DNA from: Asterionellopsis glacialis
Lineage: Eukaryota > Bacillariophyta > Plagiogrammaphyceae > Rhaphoneidales > Asterionellopsidaceae
Length of the DNA stretch: 28,557 nucleotides
Reading direction: 5' to 3'
Assembly (NCBI GenBank): GCA_014885115.2
Contig: WKLE02000178.1
Span: 33,076-61,632 of the forward strand
In this document: positions 1 through 10,295 of the stretch, one piece after another
How positions within the stretch are numbered: position 1 is the stretch's first letter
Layout of the letters: each line of letters opens with the position of its first letter
Notes under the pieces: model-generated
Told to the model about the DNA's origin: nothing
Database searches by the model: none
The model's input: only the letters and a program-made list of their open reading frames with translations
Translations under genes and position numbers: made by a program

Positions 1-63
1 CATTCCATATTATAAATAAATATATATGCATTCATATATTCCCACTGATTGCATTTCATTTTT

Positions 64-651
64 TCATTCACGTTGACCACGTAATCGTCTAGCAAGTTGT
101 AAATCTTTAGGCATGACAGTCACACGTTTACCATGTATAGCACAAAGATTGGCATCTTCAAATAATCCAACCAACAAGGCTTCTGCTGCTTCCTGTAAGG
201 CTAATATCGCTGTCCCTTGCCATCTATATTGTGTACGATGAAATTGCATTTGTATTTCACGTACTAATCTTGCAAATGGTAATCGACGTAACAACAAGTC
301 AGTTGAACCTTGATACATTCGAATTTCTTTCAATGCTTTTTCACCTATTCATTAAAAATTAAATAAATTAAATAGGAAATTATTAATAAAACATGAATTC
401 AAATTTCTATTAAATGAAAGGGGGGTTACCCCTAAAAATCCGTGACATCCTGCAGCACCGCGCCATGAAAACAACGAACATCCAAGCAACAACAAGAACA
501 AAATGATCGAAACATACGCACCTGGTCTCATACGTCTTCGTCGTCTTGGGACTTTGGGAATAGGTCTTGTAGTAGGTGTTCGCGCACGACCAACTAACGC
601 ACCACCCGATGCACTTCTTGGTCGTTTTGGATTGCTCTTGAAACGCGCCAT
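64..651 (-). CDS. Centromeric histone H3 variant candidate (CenH3/CENP-A type), two exons
   Basis: H3-fold protein predicted to mark centromeric nucleosomes. Exon 1 is 651-522 (ATG at 651-649), intron 521-345 (GTGCGT donor, TAG acceptor, 177 bp), exon 2 is 344-64; joined they give 136 residues. The join restores the H3 passage before the alpha-N helix (MRPG then EKALKEIR, compare RPGTVALREIR). The core has the full histone fold: [31 protein letters not shown], then [17 protein letters not shown]. Three things separate it from canonical H3: an unrelated basic N-tail (residues 1-43) without the ARTKQTARKS pattern and with a run of five Arg; one extra residue in loop 1 ([10 protein letters not shown]); and Trp where H3 has Phe in that loop. 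Longer loop 1 and the Trp are recognised CenH3 hallmarks. A divergent non-centromeric H3 variant is the alternative. The gene is divergent from the lipase at 1227. Confidence 0.8.
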
Positions 652-1226
652 GTTTTTCTTCTTTTTTCTGTCGTTCGATGTGTGTTTTTGCGCAGATGAG
701 AATAATTTTGGGGGAACAAGACGGAGCAAACGGAAATTTCTCCTGTTACGTCATGATGATATCATAAGTTTTTTTGGAATCGTTGACACCAACGAGACAG
801 CTTATGTATGTACAGTATGATACACACGCACACGACAAATCATGTCATCATCTTCGACCGACAGAAGTAAAGCAGCCAAAGAATAGCCAATCAGAACAGA
901 GTTCTTGTAAGGTCGATCGGCACATTCGCGTTCGTCGGAAGAAGAAACTGAAAACAAAAGAAAACACTGTAGATACGGTAAATAGTCTACACGAGAAAAG
1001 AGAATCACAAAAAAACAACAACTAATTAATTAGGCCACGTTGTCGCTTCTGGCTTCCATTGATTGTATCCTCCAGTGACAACAAAAGAAGAAGCAGAAGA
1101 AGAAGAAACATAAGAAACAGAAAAAGACGGAGGTGAGAAAAGACTTCTGCATCTTTGGAGACCATTGAGAGGGTGGATGTGATTGGGATAATCCATTGAC
1201 ATACATATTATATTGGACGAATCGTC
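652..1226. promoter_or_regulatory. Divergent intergenic region between CenH3 and lipase
   Basis: This 575-bp stretch separates the two start codons, which point away from each other, so it should contain both promoters. It has purine-rich GAAGAA runs near 1085-1130 and an AATTAATTAGG stretch near 1024. No TATA box, conserved element or credible ORF could be assigned; the small ORFs here have no recognisable protein pattern. Confidence 0.4.
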
Positions 1227-2588
1227 ATGAAATACTATAGAATACCATGGAGAAGACGAATCTCCATCATTACATCCATATGCCTAATACTATTTCTGAA
1301 ATGTTCGAATGGAGCAAAACATGTACGAAAAAAGCGTCAACAATCACTCCATGATGATGATTCATTAGCGTCATCACCATCATCCTTGGAATTAGAAAAT
1401 ACGTTCCCAACCTTAAATGACACTATGGAAATGGGTCGATTGTCTAAACTTATCTATGCCTTTAAACATGACACAACATGCAATGCCACCAATGCCCAAG
1501 GTGAACCATTACTGCCAACAGATTTAGAATGCCATTTTTATGAACATGAAAATTTTATTCGTGGGACGCAGGTGATGATATTCTCATCGTCTTCCCAAAA
1601 ATATATTGCACTTGTGTATGCGGGGACTGATAATTTAAGAACTGCCTTGACCGATACTGACATTTTACAGAAACCACTAGGTCCACTCAATGACACCAAT
1701 GGTGATTCATTATGGTTACCTGGACCAGCACGTGTCCATGCAGGATTTGACAATGCTGTATTTGAAAATGGGTTGTTTGATCGTGTCCTAGATGCCTTGG
1801 ACCGTCTCCTGCAAACATATCCCTATTCAGAGTATCGTCTCTTTACCACAGGTCATAGTTTAGGTGCAGCCGATGCTACCTTGGCAGCAATTGGGTTACA
1901 TCAAACACTCTTATCACCCAATCACAATGGCAAGAGTAACGTTCACAATAGAAAGTTTCGAAGAAGAAGGAGTCTCTCGAAGGATACTACTACTACTACT
2001 GTTAAAAAAGTGACTTGTATCAATTTTGGTTGTCCTCGTATTGGTAACAAATATTTTACAATGGCTGTCAATGAAATGGAACATATAGGTATATGGAGGT
2101 TTGTATTAGGACTAGATTTAGTACCACGATTACCAGATGGTGTATTCTTTGATCATGTAGGTCATACCATTCAATTGGATTATCCTTCATCCAAATATAA
2201 GAAGAAACAAAAGAAAAAGTGGTATAAACCCAGTGATAGTAATGGTGCAGGGAAGCCAGGTAAGGATAATGACACGGCGACACCAAGAACTGATGGTGCC
2301 TTGGCCTATTATCGTCACCATGGCAATGAAACTTTGGGATATGAAGGTGTTCCAATAGGATGGAATTCAAAATCATTTATTTGGGTACCAGGTGCCATGG
2401 AATTACATTTTATGAGAAAATATCTAGCTTACTTTAAAACTTTATCCATGACAGACCCAAAGAATCATTATGTCAACAGTTTTGCGTTGATCCCGGATGA
2501 TTCGAATAATAATGATACATCTACTGATGATGATTTTTATATTAATCCACCAGATGATGTTATATTTGATGTGGAACAAGATTACTAG
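1227..2588 (+). CDS. Secreted class 3 lipase (triacylglycerol lipase-like)
   Basis: Single-exon alpha/beta-hydrolase of the Lipase_3 family, expected to hydrolyse acyl esters of glycerolipids outside the cell or in the endomembrane system. The 453-residue protein begins with basic residues and a hydrophobic core (SIITSICLILFLKCSNG), a signal peptide or anchor. The nucleophile elbow TTGHSLGAADA puts the catalytic Ser at residue 211. The strand CINFGCPRIGN follows, then RFVLGLDLVPRLPD with the likely catalytic Asp at 297, and ELHFMRKYLAYF with the likely catalytic His at 394. Order and spacing match fungal-type class 3 lipases. The insert between Ser and Asp (about 230-258) and the segment at about 325-352 are basic and low in complexity. 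Several N-x-S/T sites fit secretion. Preferred substrate (triacylglycerol, galactolipid or phospholipid) cannot be told from sequence. Confidence 0.88.
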   Translation: MKYYRIPWRRRISIITSICLILFLKCSNGAKHVRKKRQQSLHDDDSLASSPSSLELENTFPTLNDTMEMGRLSKLIYAFKHDTTCNATNAQGEPLLPTDLECHFYEHENFIRGTQVMIFSSSSQKYIALVYAGTDNLRTALTDTDILQKPLGPLNDTNGDSLWLPGPARVHAGFDNAVFENGLFDRVLDALDRLLQTYPYSEYRLFTTGHSLGAADATLAAIGLHQTLLSPNHNGKSNVHNRKFRRRRSLSKDTTTTTVKKVTCINFGCPRIGNKYFTMAVNEMEHIGIWRFVLGLDLVPRLPDGVFFDHVGHTIQLDYPSSKYKKKQKKKWYKPSDSNGAGKPGKDNDTATPRTDGALAYYRHHGNETLGYEGVPIGWNSKSFIWVPGAMELHFMRKYLAYFKTLSMTDPKNHYVNSFALIPDDSNNNDTSTDDDFYINPPDDVIFDVEQDY

Positions 2589-2853
2589 GGAGTGTCGTTG
2601 ATCAAGTTCTAATATTTTAGCTAACAAGTTAATTTTGCTTGTTTCATATCAGTACCTTTAACTTTTATGCGTGAATGCGTAAACTCACTCTCGCTGGCAA
2701 TGTACATGCAGACTACTACGAACACAACCTCAAAATACTTGAAACACATATATTTTTTGCACTTCTTCTCTAGGAAAGGTATAGATGAAGACTAGATTGA
2801 ACAGATTATTTCTTACGTACGAATACATATATGATTACATGATATTCAAATGT

Positions 2854-4032
2854 TCATTGATGTATTGTAGGGTTGTTATCTGTAAATGAGTTGCTTCTTG
2901 TTGTGATTCCTTCAGGGACTGTAGGATTAGTTTTATCCTTGGAACTTTTATCACTTCGTAGGAGATCAACTTTCCATTTTCCACTAAGCTCGTTATATGT
3001 TACTTCTTTCATAATGAACTTTCTACTTCTCGCAATTTTCTTGACGTCTCGTACTACAAAACTTCGCTCTTCTTGGATAGCCCTATGTATTCCCACTTTG
3101 ATACACTTTCCTAAGCTTTTCAATTCAGAATCATTCATAAACAAGCTCATCCCTGGCCAATGAAGCCAATCTGGACGTTCGGCAGTATGAGCATCGACAT
3201 ATTCTTTTGCATGTTGCCATGGATGATTATCAAAGGAATTTTTGGGAACAAGACAAATATCATCAATACCAAATTGACCGAATGATATGGGAATGAATTC
3301 GTCTTTTTTCGTTGGTCCGTGGAGTCCTTTCACAAGCCACACAGCACCATAAGGTGTTAACTTCCATCCAAAGATCAATACTTCATGTGTGTCACCCAAA
3401 CAACTGTCAGCAAAGCAACTATCATATTCTGTAACATCTAAAAATTCTCGACTCATTTCAAAGCTAACCGAGACGACAGGTCCACTAGTCATAATCTCTC
3501 TCTTTATTTCTTCTGCATAACTTCCAATAAATTGCTTTGAGCCACCAAATTTGTCAAACACTTCTTTTACACTCGTTGCATTTGAACTACGTACACGATC
3601 CATTTGATAAGAAAGCTGTGTCATTCGACCATGAGCAATTGTTCCACGGTGATTGATACATCGGTACGCCATAAGCTTGGCAAGTTCTTCTTTCGAGATG
3701 TCATCTTCTGGAGAAGGAAGTGAAGGGTGTTTGACACCGCGAAGATGAGGCCAGGTGTCGAAAGCATTAAATTCCAGCGGAAGAGGGAGGGTTTTTTCTA
3801 CGACAGTTGAAGTAGTCGGCTGTCGGCTGCCATTCGTCAATCCAGAGTTGGAGGAACCTTGTTGGAGCATACCATTGCTGTCATAGAGCCCCCGACCACT
3901 CGCTTTGTACCCTGGAAATCTACCGTTTACTTTTGTCGTATCTTGCAGGCTTCGACCGCTTCTGCTCTTTTGGCTATCCATCTCGGTTAACGTAGCTCTT
4001 GCAGCTGTTTGATCGTTTGGTTTTGCAAACAT
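2854..4032 (-). CDS. Papain/cathepsin-B-like protein, probably catalytically dead
   Basis: Single-exon, 392-residue protein with the C-terminal half of a C1A peptidase fold. Residues near 170-185 read EEIKREIMTSGPVVSVSFEM, matching the cathepsin stretch before the active-site His. The His lies in DTHEVLIFGW (His216), and the expected strand AVWLVKGLHG follows, then GIDD in place of CGIE. An upstream LPLEFNAFDTWP resembles the mature N-terminus of cathepsin B (LPxxFDxRxxWP). Two catalytic features are missing: no QGxCGSCWA block is found after that point, and the Asn of the VKNSWG motif is Gly236. There is no obvious signal peptide, and the N-terminal 80 residues are Ser/Gly/Thr-rich and probably disordered. 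The C-terminal extension (about 260-392) is unrecognised. A pseudo-peptidase with a binding role is more likely than an enzyme. Start chosen: first ATG, with an in-frame stop closely upstream. Confidence 0.65.
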   Translation of the reverse strand: MFAKPNDQTAARATLTEMDSQKSRSGRSLQDTTKVNGRFPGYKASGRGLYDSNGMLQQGSSNSGLTNGSRQPTTSTVVEKTLPLPLEFNAFDTWPHLRGVKHPSLPSPEDDISKEELAKLMAYRCINHRGTIAHGRMTQLSYQMDRVRSSNATSVKEVFDKFGGSKQFIGSYAEEIKREIMTSGPVVSVSFEMSREFLDVTEYDSCFADSCLGDTHEVLIFGWKLTPYGAVWLVKGLHGPTKKDEFIPISFGQFGIDDICLVPKNSFDNHPWQHAKEYVDAHTAERPDWLHWPGMSLFMNDSELKSLGKCIKVGIHRAIQEERSFVVRDVKKIARSRKFIMKEVTYNELSGKWKVDLLRSDKSSKDKTNPTVPEGITTRSNSFTDNNPTIHQ

Positions 4033-4741
4033 GTTAGAGTACCCTACTCACAACTAAGCAATGCATGTAGTTTTCTTCCAACAACACACCACTCTGACCC
4101 CTTGTGAGAATAATAATATTATGTCTGCTCTACTACAAAAAGACTTCATGATTGATTGATACTGTTCGTTTACGTCTTGCCGTTATTATTAAAAACAGAC
4201 AGCTCTACTTAAAGATAGGAAATATGTAGGACTTAGGAAATATCAGTATCAGTCATAACGGTAAGTTGTATTGAGTAGTATGTAAGCATTAGTAAAGGTA
4301 CCACTTAGGCGAACATTGCATGCTCCCATTTTCATCCACAAGTTGGAAACTCCAAAATTTTGGAAATTTCTTCCGGGTCTACTATGACGTCATTCTCCCA
4401 TCGGACGTGCCCGACCGCCAACGGTCTCTTTATCTCTGGGACTCGTCGTACCAGGTACAGTCGTCGAAAGCACAGACTCGCAATCGATCATCGAGGCGTA
4501 CGCCATTCATCAGTCATCAGCCCATCAACACAGATAAAAAGAAAAAAGAACAACATCACAGAACAGACTACTCCTAAAAATATCCACCTCTCTAGAGAGG
4601 ATTACTTATCACTAATCACGTGTCATCATTCAGCAACACGATCAGCGAACAACGACCAGTAAAAAAATTAGACGTATGACAAAAAGTTGTTCCTTGACAA
4701 TTTGATTTGATTTCAAGCAGCACCAAGAGGGGAGTTCCAGT
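4033..4741. promoter_or_regulatory. Divergent intergenic region between pseudo-peptidase and RAP gene
   Basis: These 709 bp lie between two outward-pointing start codons and should contain both promoters. One perfect copy of the 11-bp palindrome GTACCAGGTAC lies at 4448-4458, 284 bp before the RAP start codon. A more GC-rich patch around 4370-4510 contrasts with AT-rich flanks. The two overlapping ORFs here lack any family signature and look accidental. Confidence 0.4.
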
Positions 4742-7700
4742 ATGTCCAAACTTTGTCCAAGTTCATTTTGTTTGTTGCTTGCTATTGCTTCCCTTGTTGG
4801 GTCAACAACAGCGTTTCTACCTCCATCAGCGGTAAACAAGCAGCCATATATAGATTATCCGCGGCGAATAAGAATTTCAGCTGTCAAGGGTGAAAAGTCT
4901 GGTGCTCCATCAACAACAAGAGCAAAAGACTCCAAGAAAGCTGGCAGTAAGAACGGCAGAGCAAAAAGGGGGTCACCAAAACAAAGAAAATACCGCAAAA
5001 GTAATAATTACTCAGGAGGGCCGAGGAGCGATTTTGAAAAGGCAAAGATTCTGAATCAAAAACTTGCTTCTGGTCAAAGTGCACAGGATGTGTTGTCCGT
5101 CTTGGCATCGACTGATAATGCCCTTACGGGGCTGGCAGCTGGAGGAAAGATGAATTCCGTCAACTTTTCAACAGCTCTACATCGCATTGGGCGACATTCA
5201 TTTCGGGATGATACTAGAGCTGCTGCCTTGAAGGACCCCAGATTTGCCTTATTCATGTGCTCCCTCGCCGAGGCAGTGAGTGGTCTAGACTACACGAAAT
5301 CTATAAAGACAATTCAGGAAGAGATGGAAACACAAACAACAACTCGTATTGTACCAGGAAAGAATAGTCTCATATTCAAACCAAGAGAATGGTCTAACAT
5401 TGCATGGGCAATCGCAAAGCTTCGATTAGCCCCACCAAAAAGTGCATTCCCTTTGGACACATCCGAGGAAGTTGTCGGTGAACTTGTCCAGGCATCCTTC
5501 CAGCTGCGGAGTCAAGTACTGGAAGCCGCACGGTTACGGAAACAGGGTAAACTTTCAGCTGATTCGCCGTGGATCGCAACACTATCTAAAGTATCTGGTC
5601 TTTTAATGGATTCCATTTCTCACACTATTTTGACGACAACGAAAAACTTCAACACGCAAGAATGGGCGAACTTGTTATGGGCAATGGCTACTGCAGGACG
5701 TGCTGATGAAGTTGTGTCGAGCCGCGTGACGACCAATTTGATTCATAGTATGAAAGCAATGCAAAAGGATGGATTATTACCAAAGCCTCAGGAAATTAGT
5801 AATAGTTTATGGGCATTAGCCACTGCGGGTGTCCATAGTGAAAGCGAAGCGCTAATGGAATTGACAGCAGATTTGTTGGATACCAAAGAAGAATATATTG
5901 CTCAGTTCAAGCCTCAAGAATTAAGTAATTCTGCGTGGGGAATAGCGACTATTCTCACAAACAAACGAACAAATAACGATGAAGAAAACGATTCGGGATA
6001 TATTGATACCGTAGCATTGCGAATATTGCGTCATATTGCTCGTTCAATTGCTGAACGTGCTGACGAATTCAAATCACAGGAGCTCTCAAATACTGCTTGG
6101 GCCTTTGCAACGTTGGGTTTCGGTTATAATGGCTTAGAGAGCGCTAATTCGCTGAATGACTATATCTATCTGACATCCGACGATCCAGAGGGAGATAGGA
6201 TGCATATGTCAAGAGCACTTGATGCAATAGCAGAGACTTCATTACCTCGACTGAATGTTTTCAAAACTCAAGAGTTGAATAATCTTGCCTGGTCCTATGC
6301 AAGATTAAATCAAAAAGAAACGTCAAAGTATCTTTACGAAGGAATTGGAAATCAATTTCGTCAAAGACGTCGACGGTTTTCACCTCAGGATATCGGTACG
6401 ACACTGTGGTCCTTTGCTACTATGGAATATTTTGATGAGGAAATTTATCGAATAATTTGTTCACGCCTAACCATTGACCAAGGAAGCCGATTCAAGCCGC
6501 AAGAAGTTTCAAACACAGTTTGGGCGCTTGCAACAGCACAGGTGATTCCTAAATACCCCGATGCTTTTGATACTACGCTGGTCCATCCGTCCATGAGGTT
6601 GTCTCTTGATGAAATGTCCGATGATCCAGTAACCTTATGTTTTGCTGCAGCATCCAATGAGCTAATGAAGAGGCCGTCTGAATTTAAAACGCAAGAAACT
6701 AAGGATGTGCTTTGGAGCTTTTCAAAGGTGGGAGTACGCCACCCCCCTCTTTTTAAAGCGGTAGCAGACCACCTTGTCGGTGCTGAGCCGGAGTTGAATC
6801 ATCAGGGTAGGGGACTCGACGGATTTTCTCCTCAAGGCTTGGGAAACCTAGCATGGAGTTACGCAAAACAAGCACAACTTGCAGATGAAGCAGCTGAGCG
6901 TATAGAAGGATCTGGGCGTGGTACGAGTGGGCGTCTAGCGATTTATGCAACTATTTGTATTGATATTGGTGAGAGTCAAATTCAACGTCTGTTTTCTGGT
7001 ATTGCAGATGCAGGATTGCAAGTTCATGATGGTTTATCCAAACTGAAACCTCAGGATATGGCCAATACTGCATGGGCGTTTGCAACTCTGGGTTTGTTCC
7101 ATAAAAGATTTTTTGATGCGGTAGCTGTGCAAGTTATTCGAAGATTATCTAGCTTTGTTTCGAAAAAATCTGGAAATAGGAGTGCTGACTATATGACTCG
7201 TTTCAAGGGGCAAGAGCTAGCCAACATTGTTTGGGCCTTTGCCACGCTCAATTATCCTGCACCAACAATGTTAGAGGCCATTGCACCCTATGCTGTGCTC
7301 ATCTCCAGCAATAGCGGTGGTTCCTCTTATGATGTTCATAGTATTTCACGGCAATTTAAGAGACAAGAGATAGCTAACATTTTGTGGAGTTGTGCTGTAT
7401 TTGGTACATATCCCAGGGACCTCATGCAACTGATGTATGTAGGCTTGCTGGGTGAAGGTAATGAATCCAACCCAGACATGCTCTCCAGGGTATACAATGA
7501 TGGTGGCATGCAGATGCAAGCAATCATGACACTCCTATACGTAAGTCACGATCTAGAGACCGGTTCCGTTTTTGGAGTACTCGTCCATGCATTTGTACAT
7601 GCACTCGTACTGCACTCTTGAAAAATCAACTCTAACCCATTCCAACTTTTTATCAAATATACTTTTAGGTACAACTATTAGTTCATATTGAGGCTCCTGA

Positions 7701-8295
7701 TATCAACCTTTCTTTACCACCCAACTTTCCGGAAGGATGGGATACTGCTTCATCTTCCTTGCCGGATGTAGATACAAATACTGCCTCCCCTGCCACCATG
7801 CTTTCTCTTTCTTCAAGTAAAACACAAAAGGATGTAAGTTCTTCCTTGCAACGAATTGGCTTTGATCACGTCCAAGAGCATGTTATAGGTGCTGAGGAAC
7901 TTTTGGAGACACATGGTGCTGAATTATCTTCATCGGCACATGAAATTCTTTCTATCGATATGGCCAATCTTGAACAAAAGATTGGTATCGAAGTCGACGG
8001 ACCATCTCATTTTATTACAGTTGTAGATGGTGACGGTGAACATAAAGTCGAAGAGAAGAAGGAACGTGGCTATGCCAAAGTTCTGAATGGTAAGTTAGCA
8101 TGGCAATTTATGTGGGAAGGGAAACAAAAAATGAATGGTCCCACAGCCTTGAAAGAGCGGCTCCTAAGTCATTTCGGATGGACACTCATTCACGTACCCT
8201 TTTGGGAATGGGATGCTCTCGATGCATCTGCTGAAGCAGAAGATAAATATACCACTGAAATGCTCAAGAATAAGAGAAATGATAATGTTTATTAA
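4742..8295 (+). CDS. Plastid-targeted RAP-domain protein with 13 octotricopeptide-like repeats, two exons
   Basis: Exon 1 is 4742-7540, intron 7541-7668 (GTAAGT..TTTTAG, 128 bp, phase 0), exon 2 is 7669-8295; the product is 1141 residues. Residues 1-24 are a signal peptide and STTAFLPP (Phe25) follows, resembling the diatom ASAFAP plastid-import motif. From about residue 212 to 890, thirteen copies of a motif close to FKxQELxNxxWAxAT recur (e.g. FKPQELSNSAWGIAT, FKSQELSNTAWAFAT, FKGQELANIVWAFAT), consistent with a helical-repeat RNA-binding scaffold. Exon 2 encodes a C-terminal RAP domain starting near residue 1038: IGIEVDGPSHF, then K..LSHFGWTLIHVPFWEWDAL. RAP proteins with such repeats act in organelle RNA processing, stability or translation, so a plastid RNA factor is inferred; the target transcript is unknown. 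Without the intron, translation ends 26 codons past the donor and the RAP domain is lost. Confidence 0.88.
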
Positions 8296-8571
8296 AACTA
8301 TAGGTTGCTAAAAGACAAACAGTAATAATAGAATCATCATTATTAGCTGTTTTGTCTGTTATATTGGAAACGGGAATCCAAACAAAACTGATTGCATGAT
8401 ATATCTTTGCGTCTTTCCTATTTAAATCTATACACTGCAGGAAGAAATGAGTTGTTTTCACTCTTTTCTCTCTACTGATTCTGGAAACCTCCGTACCACA
8501 GTCTCTACAGATGGCTTTTAGTTTGCAGCAAACAATACTTGCAGTGTTCATTCAAAGATAACACTAATTAA

Positions 8572-10295
8572 TCATTCATCAAGCGCATGAATAGTACCAT
8601 CCATCGAAGTCATCTTTTCTTTTTTCAATACATAATTTTGTCTTTCTGATATTGCTTGGATCATACCCTTGGCCATAGCCTTACCAACTAAGAAGTGCGT
8701 TTCAGCATTGTGATAAAAATGGTAACCTTGCGCCTTGTTGGGTGAATACTGAGCATCACGCCAAAAACTTCTAGTTTCAGATGCTACGACACAACATTCC
8801 AATTCTGGATGACGCGTCATATTGGCAGCTGCAAACTGTGAGAGGACAATATCGATACGTCGACAGCCATGATCTTGAGGACCACAATCACAATTGATTT
8901 TAGTAGCATTGGGTCCATCCCAACAATCTGGTGGTTGACGTTTGGATTCAGCGCCGGTGAAACCATCAAATCCTGAAACGGCAATATTGACAGGTAAATG
9001 AGGATTCTTCCATTCGTCTCTTAAATCTTGAATCAAGTTCACCATATTCGTTTCATATGCTGCTGTATCGTTCAGATTACACCCATCATTCCACCCCTGA
9101 AACCATCCAAACCCAGAAATTTCTGCTTTAAGATTTGCTAGATCAGGATACATTTGACCAATAACACCTGGTGTCATTATACGATTGACATTTTGAATCA
9201 TAAGTTTATAATAATGCCCCACAACAGTCGGATCACAATCTGGAAGTTGACAATATGGATCACCATTTACCATCCGTGTCGATGAAGGAGGACGAAAATC
9301 ATGTGCAATAGTCTTTCCACCCCAAGCTGTCTATTTTCCGTTGTTTACATGTCATGAGTAGTGCAAAAGTTTTTGATAGAATCAAGAAGAAATGTGAAGT
9401 CAGTATCGAGGCTATGTAAGAGACTTCCACGAAGAGGAATATAACACTTTCACGTTCATTTACCTTGATGATGAGAATTTTTTGTTCTTTTGGCACTCCC
9501 AAACCGAAACCAAATCCCACTGTACGACACATGTGCAGATGAAGCAAAGCAGCAAACATTAAATATAAGTTTTTATTCTTTTGAAATAGTCCATAATATT
9601 ATGCGTTGACTATCGACCATTGTGCTCAGTATTCTTCGACTAGCACGAGACAAAGAAAATAGATACAAATTCAATACAATCATCAACCAAGTATAATTTC
9701 ACATATACAACGTACATTCTGGTCCAATAAAGTTGTTACCATTTCCAATAGGTCCACCAGTCCCATATCCAACAGTTAAATCACCTGCAGAATAATCTTG
9801 ATTAGGTATACCTGGAATTTTCGATCCATTGATTGCACCTGTTTTACTACCAGCTTCATTAAACCAAACTTTAATATTCTTCAAAACTTTCCAATCTGTT
9901 TTGTACGAGTCCCACAATACACCAAATTCATCACGTGTCCTTGGATCTAAAAGCTGATACATGAGTGTCCCATTTAATAAATCATGAGTTGTTGCATTTG
10001 TCGTATTTACTTCACCGTGACCTTCCATATTCGATTGTCCTGCTAAAACAAAAACTAAAAGTTTATCATTCTTATTCGTTGTTGTGGTAGTAGTATTTCC
10101 ATCCTTAGTAATAGTAGTAGGACTTAAAAGGTGGGGTGATGATGATTTGTTTTTTAGTGGGGTAGACGATCTTGCTGTAGCTCGAATACTTCCTACCAGA
10201 GAAGACGAAGCTATTCCAACTTTCAACAACAAGATAGTTGATACAAGCAAGAATGATGATGAGGCTACTACTGGGAACAAGGACAAGAACTTCAT
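8572..10295 (-). CDS. Secreted SASA-type carbohydrate esterase (sialate O-acetylesterase-like), three exons
   Basis: Exons on the minus strand are 10295-9716, 9519-9464 and 9330-8572; introns are 196 and 133 bp with GT..AG ends. The 464-residue product has an N-terminal signal peptide (MKFLSLFPVVASSSFLLVST) and a Thr-rich linker. The SGNH-like motifs follow in order: VFVLAGQSNMEGHG with the nucleophile Ser88; GPELGFGFGLG, created exactly by joining exons 1 and 2; IIKTAWGGKTIAHDFRP, created by joining exons 2 and 3; the FGWFQGWND block (compare WHQGESD); and NAETHFLVGKAMA with the probable catalytic His424. These are the hallmarks of the SASA/DUF303 acetylesterase family, which removes O-acetyl groups from sugars. 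Six or more Cys in the C-terminal half fit a secreted protein. The acetylated glycan cannot be deduced. The start is the ATG immediately before the hydrophobic core; an in-frame ATG 39 nt upstream (10334) would spoil the signal peptide. Confidence 0.85.

Noticed and set aside
352..729. Minus-strand ORF with a hydrophobic stretch ([14 protein letters not shown]) after the Arg run
   Set aside because: The apparent membrane segment is translated intron; splicing at 521/344 gives a complete histone.
503..820. Plus-strand 105-codon ORF over CenH3 exon 1
   Set aside because: It is the antisense of the histone tail exon and reads the Arg-rich region backwards; no family pattern.
7541..7621. C-terminal extension ending VHAFVHALVLHS on the repeat protein
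   Set aside because: This is read-through into the intron, with a GTAAGT donor at 7541.
7759..8295. Stand-alone 178-residue RAP protein starting at TTG
   Set aside because: It is exon 2 of the upstream gene; the frame is continuous to the acceptor at 7668 and the TTG is a Leu codon.
9299..9559. Separate 86-codon minus-strand ORF between esterase parts
   Set aside because: Only its 56-base middle (9519-9464) is coding, as exon 2 of the esterase; the rest is intron.
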